Origin: Epiperipatus broadwayi
Taxonomy: Eukaryota; Onychophora; Udeonychophora; Euonychophora; Peripatidae
Length of the DNA: 64,000 nucleotides
Assembly: GCA_028023455.1 (NCBI GenBank)
Contig: JAQFVV010006472.1
Span: 965,501 to 1,029,500, forward strand
Direction: 5' to 3'
Shown: in pieces, positions 47,281-57,487 of the stretch
Layout of the letters: each line of letters starts with the position of its first letter
How positions within the stretch are numbered: the stretch's first letter is position 1
The notes under the pieces: model-generated
What the model was told of the DNA's origin: nothing
The model's input: only the letters and a program-made list of their open reading frames with translations
Databases searched by the model: none
Program-made: the position numbers and the translations under genes

Positions 47281-49885
47281 CCCCCAAACTAGAAATTACC
47301 AAAAAAATTTACGTACCCTGATGGGTATGGGACTAGGTTCGCTAGCCATCCTCTTTTCATCATCTGTGTGTTCATGCGAAAAAGCATTTTCACCAAATTT
47401 GCAAAAATCTTAGTATGGAACCCTCGCAGAGGGTCCAAGAAATTTCTAAATTGATTTCTCTGAGTTGTTTTAACATGGGGTGTTCTAACAAGAACTAAAA
47501 ATCATCAACTTTGAACAGATGTGGTCTATTATGGGATTTTTTTTACTTCTTGTTATCTCATAATATGTAACTTTTACTTTTTAGCTTGATTTTAATCTTG
47601 ATTTACTGTTTATTGTTCTCCTTCTTTTATAGTGTATAGGTGTTGAATAATTAGTAGATTCATGTTTGCCATATGTAGATTGGAAAGGTGTAAACCTGTG
47701 GATTCATTGCAAGTACTGTTTATAATATTCGTAACACCTCAGAGAGTTTATGAACCCATTGTTTATGATCATCGGCTAATATAAACCCTGAATAATCTAT
47801 CGGAGCCTTCACTTTTTTTTCAGTAGGATTTTAGACTGTGGGTTTTCTAATGGGAGCTCATAATACGTTTGAGGTGTTGAGAATCTTCACTCTATTCCTT
47901 AATGATATAAAAGCAGTTTGCATGATCAAGCCTGCTTCTGGCTTCAAATTAAATCGAATTAAAAATCAAGCTAATGTATTTCTGACATATACGAAGGCCG
48001 TTCGTTTTATGTAAGCATCAGACTAGCTTGCATTAAAAACATCATAGGGGCAAAGGGATTTTTGACTGAATGGTGGAAAGCAACCATAAAACGACGTAAG
48101 CACAATTATTAGACCTAATCTGGAATAGGTTTAATGATTCCCATGTAAGATTTACTGCAATGTTTAATCCTTAGACATATGGGGGCTTTTCTTAATCTTT
48201 TACTACGTCATTTTATATTCATTTTATTTCAAAAAATATCGATTTTAAAAACACATTAAATTTTTTACCATTTTTCCAATACAGCTATGAACGCAATATA
48301 GATCATCAATCATGGAGTTGTGAACAACCATACTCCATGATTTCCCTTGATTAAATTTTTTTTTACATAAGCAAATTTTGAATAAATTTTACTTTTGTAA
48401 ACATTTTTTCGGCAAGTTTATTTTTTACTGTTCACAAAGTCATGACTATTTAAAGATACTCATGATCCTATTTAATCTGGTATTCTGACTCTGAATCATA
48501 GTGAGACATTATCCAATCATCAGTCTATAGATTTAATCCTTACCAAAATCTAGGGGTTTACAATTATATTCTGTGATTATTGGGATTTTGCAATACTAAA
48601 CAGATAGGGGGAATTTAAGAATATCAGCGAGGATATCTCTTGAATCTCCCTTCAAATATAGAGTACTCTTATATTGAACTGTTGGAAAAAAATTCCACTC
48701 TTAATAAGTTCATTGCTGAGGTATTTTTACTTAAAAATTTGCGGAAAATATCACGGGGGAACCTAATAAAACTTCAAAGCCTTTAATTTTCTGAAAAGTT
48801 CCTCGGGCTTTCTTAATCAGTTATATGTACAGCATCTTCAGATGTTCAGTCAAGGAAAGTACATTACCCCTCCAATCATTGAAATAACACTACACTCCAG
48901 ACTCATATAAACTTTGAATAAAATGTTTTATTGAATCGTACCACGCTTATTTTAAAAATAAATTTTTACTTTAAATCAAATTAAATCACTTATCATGAAG
49001 TAGTCTATTTTCATAATTTGGATAGATGTATACGTTCCTCGCTGTACAACCCAAAAAATGACTTCAGTTGTTTTTTACAATTTCGGTTTGGGAAAAAAGA
49101 TTGGACAGCTGCAATTTTTCGAATGCCGATGCTATCATTTACAAATGTCCCAGAGAAAAGCGATTTCTTTAGCTGCTATTGCTACTTTTCCGCTCCACTT
49201 GACCTTATTTCCATTCATTAAAAAAAAAAAGTGTTGGGCATTTTAAAATGTCAGAGTTTTACTTATTTTTCCTTGGCTCGCTTTTTTGAAAATCATGTCT
49301 AAAAACATTTGTGTTACACGAGACAGTATCGTCAGAAAATTACTCTTTTTTGAAAATGTTGTGTACACAATCACTATAAAATATTAAGCCACAATAGTTA
49401 AATCAAATGTAAGAGAGAATTGACTTCCTTATGAAACTTGTTAGAGTTTTATATGGGAACAAATTTCTCGGCACAAGTTATTTGTTTTTGTTATCCAAAC
49501 ATGTCTATTTCATACTGCTCATTCTTCTTCTTACACACCACGGCTTACGCAAGGAGAAGCTTACACTTTTTCCCACTCTGTTATCACTCCTCGCCCGTGA
49601 AGGATTTCCGGGAAAGGATCATACTCTAATTTACGGGTGTTGGTCCTCTAGTTATAACAGGGATTTTAGAAAAAAATGCTTAAATATATAGATTAATTGA
49701 TATAATTTCACTTAATTTAATTACATAAATTAATTTAAATTTTATATGATCAATCAATCGTATTATGGATCCATATAGTAATTGATTGAAGGTTATGCAC
49801 AATTATTCGTAAATTAAGCTCCTCCTATAAGTGTAATTTTGTTATAAAATCTAGCTTGACAATCATTTAAAATCATGAAGTCACA
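47280..49885. other. Less AT-rich interior segment, possible decayed L1/Tx1-type RT pieces
   Basis: On the plus strand near 47890-48010, two frames give SLFLNDIKAV and ASGFKLNRIKNQANVF, and near 49070 FYNFGLGKKIG. These resemble the blocks after the catalytic DD of L1/Tx1-type reverse transcriptases (FL-DI, SGLKLN--K, FYNFIWGKK). No catalytic DD block is visible and stops abound, so chance similarity is possible. A hairpin ACCCTCTGCGAGGGT occurs near 47425. The open frames at 49018-49246 and 49431-49691 are not convincing genes. Confidence 0.3.
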
Positions 49886-50385
49886 NNNNNNNNNNNNNNN
49901 NNNNNNNNNNNNNNNNNNNNNNNNNNNNNNNNNNNNNNNNNNNNNNNNNNNNNNNNNNNNNNNNNNNNNNNNNNNNNNNNNNNNNNNNNNNNNNNNNNNN
50001 NNNNNNNNNNNNNNNNNNNNNNNNNNNNNNNNNNNNNNNNNNNNNNNNNNNNNNNNNNNNNNNNNNNNNNNNNNNNNNNNNNNNNNNNNNNNNNNNNNNN
50101 NNNNNNNNNNNNNNNNNNNNNNNNNNNNNNNNNNNNNNNNNNNNNNNNNNNNNNNNNNNNNNNNNNNNNNNNNNNNNNNNNNNNNNNNNNNNNNNNNNNN
50201 NNNNNNNNNNNNNNNNNNNNNNNNNNNNNNNNNNNNNNNNNNNNNNNNNNNNNNNNNNNNNNNNNNNNNNNNNNNNNNNNNNNNNNNNNNNNNNNNNNNN
50301 NNNNNNNNNNNNNNNNNNNNNNNNNNNNNNNNNNNNNNNNNNNNNNNNNNNNNNNNNNNNNNNNNNNNNNNNNNNNNNNNNNNNN
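49886..50385. other. Assembly gap of 500 N
   Basis: Exactly 500 N, the common size for a gap of unknown length. It falls at the left edge of the satellite array, so the true array length is unknown. Open frames of X residues here are meaningless. Confidence 0.99.
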
Positions 50386-50467
50386 TAGTAGTGCCATCTT
50401 ATGCTAACAAGAGCAATCAATGGATGCCAAAAGGCTTGTGCATAAAATCCATATCTAGTGCCTACTC

Positions 50468-50526
50468 ATCCAATATCCCCAGACTAGTTTCTGGCTTGTG
50501 GCCTTCATCAGTGAGGAGCCTTGAAT
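50468..50526 (-). ncRNA. Satellite hammerhead, unit L1
   Basis: As 52564-52622, but the outer stem has ATTCAA against TTGGAT, a wobble T.G replacing C-G. Predicted cleavage between 50482 and 50481. Confidence 0.75.
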
Positions 50527-50934
50527 CTGAGAGCACTGCACCTAGATCTTAGGATCTAATGCAACCCTCCAGCACCCACCTTTTAACTCTATTTAACTAA
50601 CAAAACTATGAGAATGAAATTGAAAACACACGTAATATTTTCAACCTAAGCTCAATAGCTTATATAGTCATATGGGTCTGAACTCAATTCAGCACCCATA
50701 CATTTTGGTGTCTTTGGCTCTTTAACAACCATAGCCACCACTATCCTATTAGGCAGGATTGGTGTTAAACCACTAAACATCACATGATCACTATCTCATA
50801 CTAGCACAATAATTGTTATTAAACAATTCAAAATACAGCAAAACTCTCCATATAGTAGTGCCATCTTATGCTAACAAGAGCAATCAATGGATGCCAGAAG
50901 GCTTGTGCATAAAATCCCTATCTAGTGCCTACTC

Positions 50935-50993
50935 ATCCAATATCCCCAGACTAGTTTCTGGCTTGTGGCCTTCATCAGTGAGGAGCCTTGGAT
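50935..50993 (-). ncRNA. Satellite hammerhead, unit L2
   Basis: Same 59-nt fold as 52564-52622 with intact core and stems. Predicted cleavage between 50949 and 50948. Confidence 0.78.
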
Positions 50994-51400
50994 CTGAGAG
51001 CACTGCACCTAGATCTTAGGATCTAATGCAACCCTCCAGCACCCACCTTTTAACTCTATTTAACTACAAAACTATGAGAATGAAATTGAAAACACTATTA
51101 ATATTTTCAACCGAAGCTCAATAGCTTATATAGTCATATGGGTCTGAACTCAATTCAGTACCCATACATTTTGGTGTCTTTGGCTCTTTAACAACCATAG
51201 CCACCACTATCCTATTAGGCAGGATTGGTGTTAAACCACTAAACAACACATGATCACTATCTCATACTAGCACAATAATTGTTATTAAACAATTCAAAAT
51301 ACAGCAAAACTCTCCATATAGTAGTGCCATCTTATGCTAACAAGAGCAATCAATGGATGCCAGAAGGCTTGTGCATAAAATCCCTATCTAGTGCCTACTC

Positions 51401-51459
51401 ATCCAACATCCCCAGACTAGTTTCTGGCTTGTGGCCTTCATCAGTGAGGAGCCTTGGAT
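51401..51459 (-). ncRNA. Satellite hammerhead, unit L3
   Basis: Same fold; internal-loop variant TG instead of TA on the 3' side of stem I. Predicted cleavage between 51415 and 51414. Confidence 0.78.
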
Positions 51460-51866
51460 CTGAGAGCACTGCACCTAGATCTTAGGATCTAATGCAACCC
51501 TCCAGCACCCACCTTTTAACTCTATTTAACTACAAAACTATGAGAATGAAATTGAAAACACTATTAATATTTTCAACCTAAGCTCAATAGCTTATATAGT
51601 CATATGGGTCTGAACTCAATTCAGTACCCATACATTTTGGTGTCTTTGGCTCTTTAACAACCATAGCCACCACTATCCTATTAGGCAGGATTGGTGTTAA
51701 ACCACTAAACATCACATGATCACTATCTCATACTAGCACAATAATTGTTATTAAACAATTCAAAATACAGCAAAACTCTCCATATAGTAGTGCCATCTTA
51801 TGCTAACAAGAGCAATCAATGGATGCCAGAAGGCTTGTGCATAAAATCCCTATCTAGTGCCTACTC

Positions 51867-51925
51867 ATCCAATATCCCCAGACTAGTTTCTGGCTTGTGG
51901 CCTTCATCAGTGAGGAGCCTTGGAT
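51867..51925 (-). ncRNA. Satellite hammerhead, unit L4
   Basis: Same fold with intact core. Predicted cleavage between 51881 and 51880. Confidence 0.78.
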
Positions 51926-52332
51926 CTGAGAGCACTGCACCTAGATCTTAGGATCTAATGCAACCCTCCAGCACCCACCTTTTAACTCTATTTAACTACA
52001 AAACTATGAGAATGAAATTGAAAACACTATTAATATTTTCTATATAAGCTATTGAGCTTATATAGTCATATGGGTCTGAACTCAATTCAGTACCCATACA
52101 TTTTGGTGTCTTTGGCTCTTTAACAACCATAGCCACCACTATCCTATTAGGCAGGATTGGTGTTAAACCACTAAACAACACATGATCACTATCTCATACT
52201 AGCACAATAATTGTTATTAAACAATTCAAAATACAGCAAAACTCTCCATATAGTAGTGCCATCTTATGCTAACAAGAGCAATCAATGGATGCCAAAAGGC
52301 TTGTGCATAAAATCCCTATCTAGTGCCTACTC

Positions 52333-52371
52333 ATCCAACATCCCCAGACTAGTTTCTGGCTTGTGGCCTTC
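52333..52371 (-). pseudogene. Satellite hammerhead truncated at the inversion junction
   Basis: Minus strand keeps TGA, stem II, GAAACTAGTC and the 3' side of stem I. The CTGA part of the core and the 5' stem I strand are lost where the array flips after 52371. Confidence 0.75.
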
Positions 52372-52563
52372 AGCCAAAGACACCAAAATGTATGGGTACT
52401 GAATTGAGTTCAGACCCATATGACTATATAAGCTATTGAGCTTAGGTTGAAAATATTAATAGTGTTTTCAATTTCATTCTCATAGTTTTGTAGTTAAATA
52501 GAGTTAAAAGGTGGGTGCTGGAGGGTTGCATTAGATCCTAAGATCTAGGTGCAGTGCTCTCAG

Positions 52564-52622
52564 ATCCAAGGCTCCTCACTGATGAAGGCCACAAGCCAGA
52601 AACTAGTCTGGGGATATTGGAT
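52564..52622 (+). ncRNA. Satellite hammerhead ribozyme, unit R1
   Basis: Outer stem I ATCCAA/TTGGAT, internal loop GGC/TA, inner stem I TCCTCA/TGGGGA (one T.G wobble), core CTGATGA, A, stem II GGC/GCC with loop CACAA, A, GAAA, minimal stem III C-TA-G in the palindrome ACTAGT, and cleavage triplet GTC (after 52608). All conserved core bases are present. Two weak points are the A.A instead of G-C at the first stem II pair and the 3-bp stem II. The short self-complementary stem III suggests activity in tandem (dimeric) RNA, yielding 466-nt monomers. The family precedent is known; cleavage here is inferred. Confidence 0.8.
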
Positions 52623-53030
52623 GAGTAGGCACTAGATAGGGATTTTATGCACAAGCCTTCTTGGCATCCATTGATTGCTCTTGTTAGCATAAGATGGCAC
52701 TACTATATGGAGAGTTTTGCTGTATTTTGAATTGTTTAATAACAATTATTGTGCTAGTATGAGATAGTGATCATGTGATGTTTAGTGGTTTAACACCAAT
52801 CCTGCCTAATAGGATAGTGGTGGCTATGGTTGTTAAAGAGCCAAAGACACCAAAATGTATGGGTACTGAATTGAGTTCAGACCCATATGACTATATAAGC
52901 TATTGAGCTTGGATTGAAAATATTAATAGTGTTTTCAATTTCATTCTCATAGTTTTGTAGTTAAATAGAGTTAAAAGGTGGGTGCTGGAGGGTTGCATTA
53001 GATCCTAAGATCTAGGTGCAGTGCTCTCAG

Positions 53031-53089
53031 ATCCAAGGCTCCTCACTGATGAAGGCCACAAGCCAGAAACTAGTCTGGGGATATTGGAT
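53031..53089 (+). ncRNA. Satellite hammerhead, unit R2
   Basis: Same fold. Predicted cleavage after 53075, 467 nt from the previous site. Confidence 0.78.
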
Positions 53090-53496
53090 GAGTAGGCACT
53101 AGATAGGGATTTTATGCACAAGCCTTTTGGCATCCATTGATTGCTCTTGTTAGCATAAGATGGCACTACTATATGGAGAGTTTTGCTTTATTTTGAATTG
53201 TTTAATAACAATTATTGTGCTAGTATGAGATAGTGATCATGTGATGTTTAGTGGTTTAACACCAATCCTGCCTAATAGGATAGTGGTGGCTATGGTTGTT
53301 AAAGAGCCAAAGACACCAAAATGTATGGGTACTGAATTGAGTTCAGACCCATATGACTATATAAGCTATTGAGCTTGGGTTGAAAATATTAATAGTGTTT
53401 TCAATTTCATTCTCATAGTTTTGTAGTTAAATAGAGTTAAAAGGTGGGTGCTGGAGGGTTGCATTAGATCCTAAGATCTAGGTGCAGTGCTCTCAG

Positions 53497-53555
53497 ATCC
53501 AAGGCTCCTCACTGATGAAGGCCACAAGCCAGAAACTAGTCTGGGGATGTTGGAT
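53497..53555 (+). ncRNA. Satellite hammerhead, unit R3
   Basis: Same fold with TG internal loop. Predicted cleavage after 53541. Confidence 0.78.
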
Positions 53556-53963
53556 GAGTAGGCACTAGATAGGGATTTTATGCACAAAGCCTTTTGGCAT
53601 CCATTGATTGCTCTTGTTAGCATAAGATGGCACTACTATATGGAGAGTTTTGCTGTATTTTGAATTGTTTAATAACAATTATTGTGCTAGTATGAGATAG
53701 TGATCATGTGTTGTTTAGTGGTTTAACACCAATCCTGCCTAATAGGATAGTGGTGGCTATGGTTGTTAAAGAGCCAAAGACACCAAAATGTATGGGTACT
53801 GAATTGAGTTCAGACCCATATGACTATATAAGCTATTGAGCTTGGGTTGAAAATATTAATAGTGTTTTCAATTTCATTCTCATAGTTTTGTAGTTAAATA
53901 GAGTTAAAAGGTGGGTGCTGGAGGGTTGCATTAGATCCTAAGATCTAGGTGCAGTGCTCTCAG

Positions 53964-54022
53964 ATCCAAGGCTCCTCACTGATGAAGGCCACAAGCCAGA
54001 AACTAGTCTGGGGATATTGGAT
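53964..54022 (+). ncRNA. Satellite hammerhead, unit R4
   Basis: Same fold. Predicted cleavage after 54008. Confidence 0.78.
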
Positions 54023-54431
54023 GAGTAGGCACTAGATAGGGATTTTATGCACAAGCCTTCTGGCATCCATTGATTGCTCTTGTTAGCATAAGATGGCACT
54101 ACTATATGGAGAGTTTTGCTGTATTTTGAATTGTTTAATAACAATTATTGTGCTAGTATGAGATAGTGATCATGTGATGTTTAGTGGTTTAACACCAATC
54201 CTGCCTAATAGGATAGTGGTGGCTATGGTTGTTAAAGAGCCAAAGACACCAAAATGTATGGGTACTGAATTGAGTTCAGACCCATATGACTATATAAGCT
54301 ATTGAGCTTCAGGATTGAAAATATTAATAGTGTTTTCAATTTCATTCTCATAGTTTTGTAGTTAAATAGAGTTAAAAGGTGGGTGCTGGAGGGTTGCATT
54401 AGATCCTAAGATCTAGGTGCAGTGCTCTCAG

Positions 54432-54490
54432 ATCCAAGGCTCCTCACTGATGAAGGCCACAAGCCAGAAACTAGTCTGGGGATGTTGGAT
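54432..54490 (+). ncRNA. Satellite hammerhead, unit R5
   Basis: Same fold with TG internal loop. Predicted cleavage after 54476. Confidence 0.78.
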
Positions 54491-54897
54491 GAGTAGGCAC
54501 TAGATAGGGATTTTATGCACAAGCCTTCTGGCATCCATTGATTGCTCTTGTTAGCACAAGATGGCACTACTATATGGAGAGTTTTGCTGTATTTTGAATT
54601 GTTTAATAACAATTATTGTGCTAGTATGAGATAGTGATCATGTGTTGTTTAGTGGTTTAACACCAATCCTGCCTAATAGGATAGTGGTGGCTATGGTTGT
54701 TAAAGAGCCAAAGACACCAAAATGTATGGGTACTGAATTGAGTTCAGACCCATATGACTATATAAGCTATTGAGCTTAGGTTGAAAATATTAATAGTGTT
54801 TTCAATTTCATTCTCATAGTTTTGTAGTTAAATAGAGTTAAAAGGTGGGTGCTGAAGGGTTGCATTAGATCCTAAGATCTAGGTGCAGTGCTCTCAG

Positions 54898-54956
54898 ATC
54901 CAAGGCTCCTCACTGATGAAGGCCACAAGCCAGAAACTAGTCTGGGGATGTTGGAT
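54898..54956 (+). ncRNA. Satellite hammerhead, unit R6
   Basis: Same fold with TG internal loop. Predicted cleavage after 54942. Confidence 0.78.
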
Positions 54957-55363
54957 GAGTAGGCACTAGATAGGGATTTTATGCACAAGCCTTTTGGCAT
55001 CCATTGATTGCTCTTGTTAGCATAAGATGGCACTACTATATGGAGAGTTTTGCTGTATTTTGAATTGTTTAATAACAATTATTGTGCTAGTATGAGATAG
55101 TGATCATGTGTTGTTTAGTGGTTTAACACCAATCCTGCCTAATAGGATAGTGGTGGCTATGGTTGTTAAAGAGCCAAAGACACCAAAATGTATGGGTACT
55201 GAATTGAGTTCAGACCCATATGACTATATAAGCTATTGAGCTTAGGTTGAAAATATTAATAGTGTTTTCAATTTCATTCTCATAGTTTTGTAGTTAAATA
55301 GAGTTAAAAGGTGGGTGCTGGAGGGTTGCATTAGATCCTAAGATCTAGGTGCAGTGCTCTCAG

Positions 55364-55422
55364 ATCCAAGGCTCCTCACTGATGAAGGCCACAAGCCAGA
55401 AACTAGTCTGGGGATGTTGGAT
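55364..55422 (+). ncRNA. Satellite hammerhead, unit R7
   Basis: Same fold with TG internal loop. Predicted cleavage after 55408. Confidence 0.78.
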
Positions 55423-55585
55423 GAGTAGGCACTAGATAGGGATTTTATGCACAAGCCTTTTGGCATCCATTGATTGCTCTTGTTAGCATAAGATGGCACT
55501 ACTATATGGAGAGTTTTGCTGTATTTTGAATTGTTTAATAACAATTATTGTGCTAGTATGAGATAGTGATCATGTGTTGTTTAGT

Positions 55586-56241
55586 ATGTTTAGCTTACTA
55601 GTAAATTTATTTTGTTTCTATATAATTTTCATATTTATATTTGCATGCGAAAATTATACATACATATTATCATTTATCTTAGTTAATAGTACAAAGTCAA
55701 TCATTTCATGTTTGTCTGATTCTGTTATATAGATCTAAATTATACTTTATCGTTTAGTTTGGAATAAGTCGTCTTGGATATTTTCTTAGACTCTTATAAC
55801 ATGAAGAGAATAAATTTCATTGACCGATTCAATTGAATATTATTTCAATCTATATAAATATCAAATATAATCATGTGTTTTAAGTGTTATCAATCAATTT
55901 TACTCAATTGTTTAAAATTTTCAAACAAGGTGTATTAAGGCTCACAGTTTAATAAACATCCAATAGAAGCTCTATATGTCTTTTATATAATGTGATTGGA
56001 CATGATAAAGTTAGAAATGAGCTAATAGAGTGTTTATCTGTCTATTTAGCGTTTGCTAAAATAGATATATGCATATTTGGGTTCAGACATTATTTTGTTT
56101 TGTTGTTTAAATAATGTCTGTTTGCAAACAAATGTTTTGTAAAGTGCTATTACAGGTACTTAGAAGCTTATCCATTAATTCATAAAAGCAGCATCTTTAA
56201 ATAATAAAGTAGAGTTAAATTACTGTAATAAGTAACAGGCT

Positions 56242-56249
<8 letters not shown>
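55586..56249. other. AT-rich DNA with no recognised feature
   Basis: Nothing recognised between the array end and the TA/TG tract. Confidence 0.45.
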
Positions 56250-56295
<46 letters not shown>

Positions 56296-56300
56296 GTGTG
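56250..56300. repeat. (TA)n(TG)n compound microsatellite
   Basis: A TA tract passes into a TG tract, then directly into the LTR-like sequence starting TGTTGGAGTC. Confidence 0.9.
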
Positions 56301-56663
56301 TTGGAGTCTGTGTTAGTTATTAATGGGATTTGGTTTTGATTAGATTGCCAATCAAGTAATTAGCCTAATCCTATATTATTGTTTAGGGCAATAGTAGTTG
56401 GTTTCACTGCTCTATACAATTTATATTGTAATTGTGACGGATTTGTTGATGTCTGGAGCAGATGGTCGCATTATCTCTTCATTTTACATATAGCTTAGGT
56501 AAATGAAACTTTAAAAGAGATTATTTGTGCTTTGTGATGGTTTATTATATAAGGGCGACCCGATTGAGCTAGACCAGATTAATTTATATTGGATTTTTAG
56601 ATTTTTTATCAGATCAGATTGATCATCCTAACCATCACCTTCATCCATCAATTCAGTCAGTTA
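56300..56663 (+). mobile_element. LTR-like fragment with a primer-binding-site-like sequence
   Basis: The segment starts TGTTGGAGTCTGTGTTAG, has a TATATAAGGGCG motif near 56566, and ends CAGTTACA at about 56663. It is followed at once by AATTGGCACCAACGTTTTGG. TGGCACC-AACG closely resembles the TGGCGCC-AACG primer-binding sites of Lys-tRNA-primed retroelements, just inside a 5' LTR ending in CA. No internal coding region follows; after about 80 bp it meets an LTR fragment on the other strand. The partner LTR was not found in the window. Confidence 0.5.
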
Positions 56664-56740
56664 CAAATTGGCACCAACGTTTTGGGCCTTTCTTTCTTCA
56701 ATTGAAAGGGAATACAGCATTCGACAATTCCGACGGTTAC

Positions 56741-56873
56741 AATATATATACGTTAAACAGTTTTTAAATTTCAGTTTTTAAGTTAAGTTTCTTTCTTTTT
56801 AATAAATCAATTTTTATTTATGATCTTTTATTTTAATTTTAAAATAATGTGATGGCATATTATATTTCGTTAC
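56741..56873 (-). repeat. 134-bp LTR fragment duplicated from the 42.4-kb block end
   Basis: Almost identical to 42364-42497 (both from CGTTAAACAGTTTTTAAATT to TTCGTTACA). It is the LTR start when read on the minus strand (TGTAACGAAATATAATATGCC minus a base). The near-identity contrasts with the strong divergence of the two large blocks, so this piece was copied recently. Confidence 0.7.
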
Positions 56874-57239
56874 ATATCAGTAAACTTCCTCTAAAACATT
56901 AAAAAAAAAAAAGAATTTACTTAGTGTTAGTAAGACGTTACACAAATTGATTAACTAATTATTTTTTTTAAAAAAAAAGACAAAACTTTGGTTATTAATT
57001 AAAAGACATAACTTTGGTTAGTAATTACAAGAAAAAAAATGTTGACTATTCTTTCCTTTTTACCCCAGCTGAGATAACACCTCCTCCCTCAAAAGTTCCC
57101 TTTCCCCTACATTTCATTATTAACCTAGGCAAGTCAAAGAAGTTACGTGATTTTAGACTTTTTTTTTAATTGATTTATATTAATTATTACGTTTTATTCC
57201 TCACATTTATTTCTACATATGTGCAATTTTCTTACTGGC

Positions 57240-57475
57240 AGTACTTTTTACAAAAAATTCAAACTATAACTTTATGTTAATACAAAACATATATCTATAC
57301 TCATTTCAGAAAAAATATTACAGGCTTCATTTTCAAGGTACTCGTGGTTTATTAAATATCAGACTATAACTATATGTTAATACACAAATATATATACTCA
57401 TTTTTAAAGAAAAATCTTACTGGCATGATTTATTTTTAAAATTCTCAGGGTACTCGTGGTTTATTAAAGATCATG
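57240..57475. repeat. Two imperfect tandem copies of a ~105-bp sequence
   Basis: Both copies contain ACTATAACT-TATGTTAATAC, an ATATAT-ACTCATTT stretch and GGTACTCGTGGTTTATTAAA. They lie just inside the right LTR-like block. Confidence 0.65.
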
Positions 57476-57487
57476 CCACATTGGGAG

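Larger units (their letters stand above)
50386..52371 (-). repeat. 466-bp satellite array, left half (ribozyme on minus strand)
   Basis: About four and a quarter units of period 466 bp, nearly identical to each other, entering from the gap. Each unit has the hammerhead fold on the minus strand; the fifth ribozyme is cut by the junction at 52371. A unit also contains the end sequence of the dispersed elements at 9.06 and 63.1 kb (GCAAAACTCTCCATA, ATCAATGGATGCC) and the shared flank CACATGATCACTATCTCATA. The 68-codon frames in each unit are by-products of repetition. Confidence 0.95.
52372..55585 (+). repeat. 466-bp satellite array, right half (ribozyme on plus strand)
   Basis: About seven units in the opposite orientation, period 466-468 bp, starting at GCCAAAGACACCAAAATG and ending inside a unit at GTTGTTTAGT near 55585. 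Small indels distinguish units: an extra T near 52660, an extra A near 53587, an extra AG near 54309. So the units are not a simple copy of the left half and the inversion is less likely to be a pure assembly mirror image. Confidence 0.95.

Noticed and set aside
49873-50552. Long open frames across the N gap
   Set aside because: They consist of undetermined residues.
50813-55544. A conserved 68-codon open frame in almost every 466-bp unit
   Set aside because: It is conserved because the units are nearly identical DNA. It overlaps the ribozyme region, shows no protein similarity, and is broken in the dispersed copies at 9.06 and 63.1 kb.
50386-55585. A CRISPR array
   Set aside because: The 466-bp units have no short repeat and unique spacer pattern, and the setting is eukaryotic.
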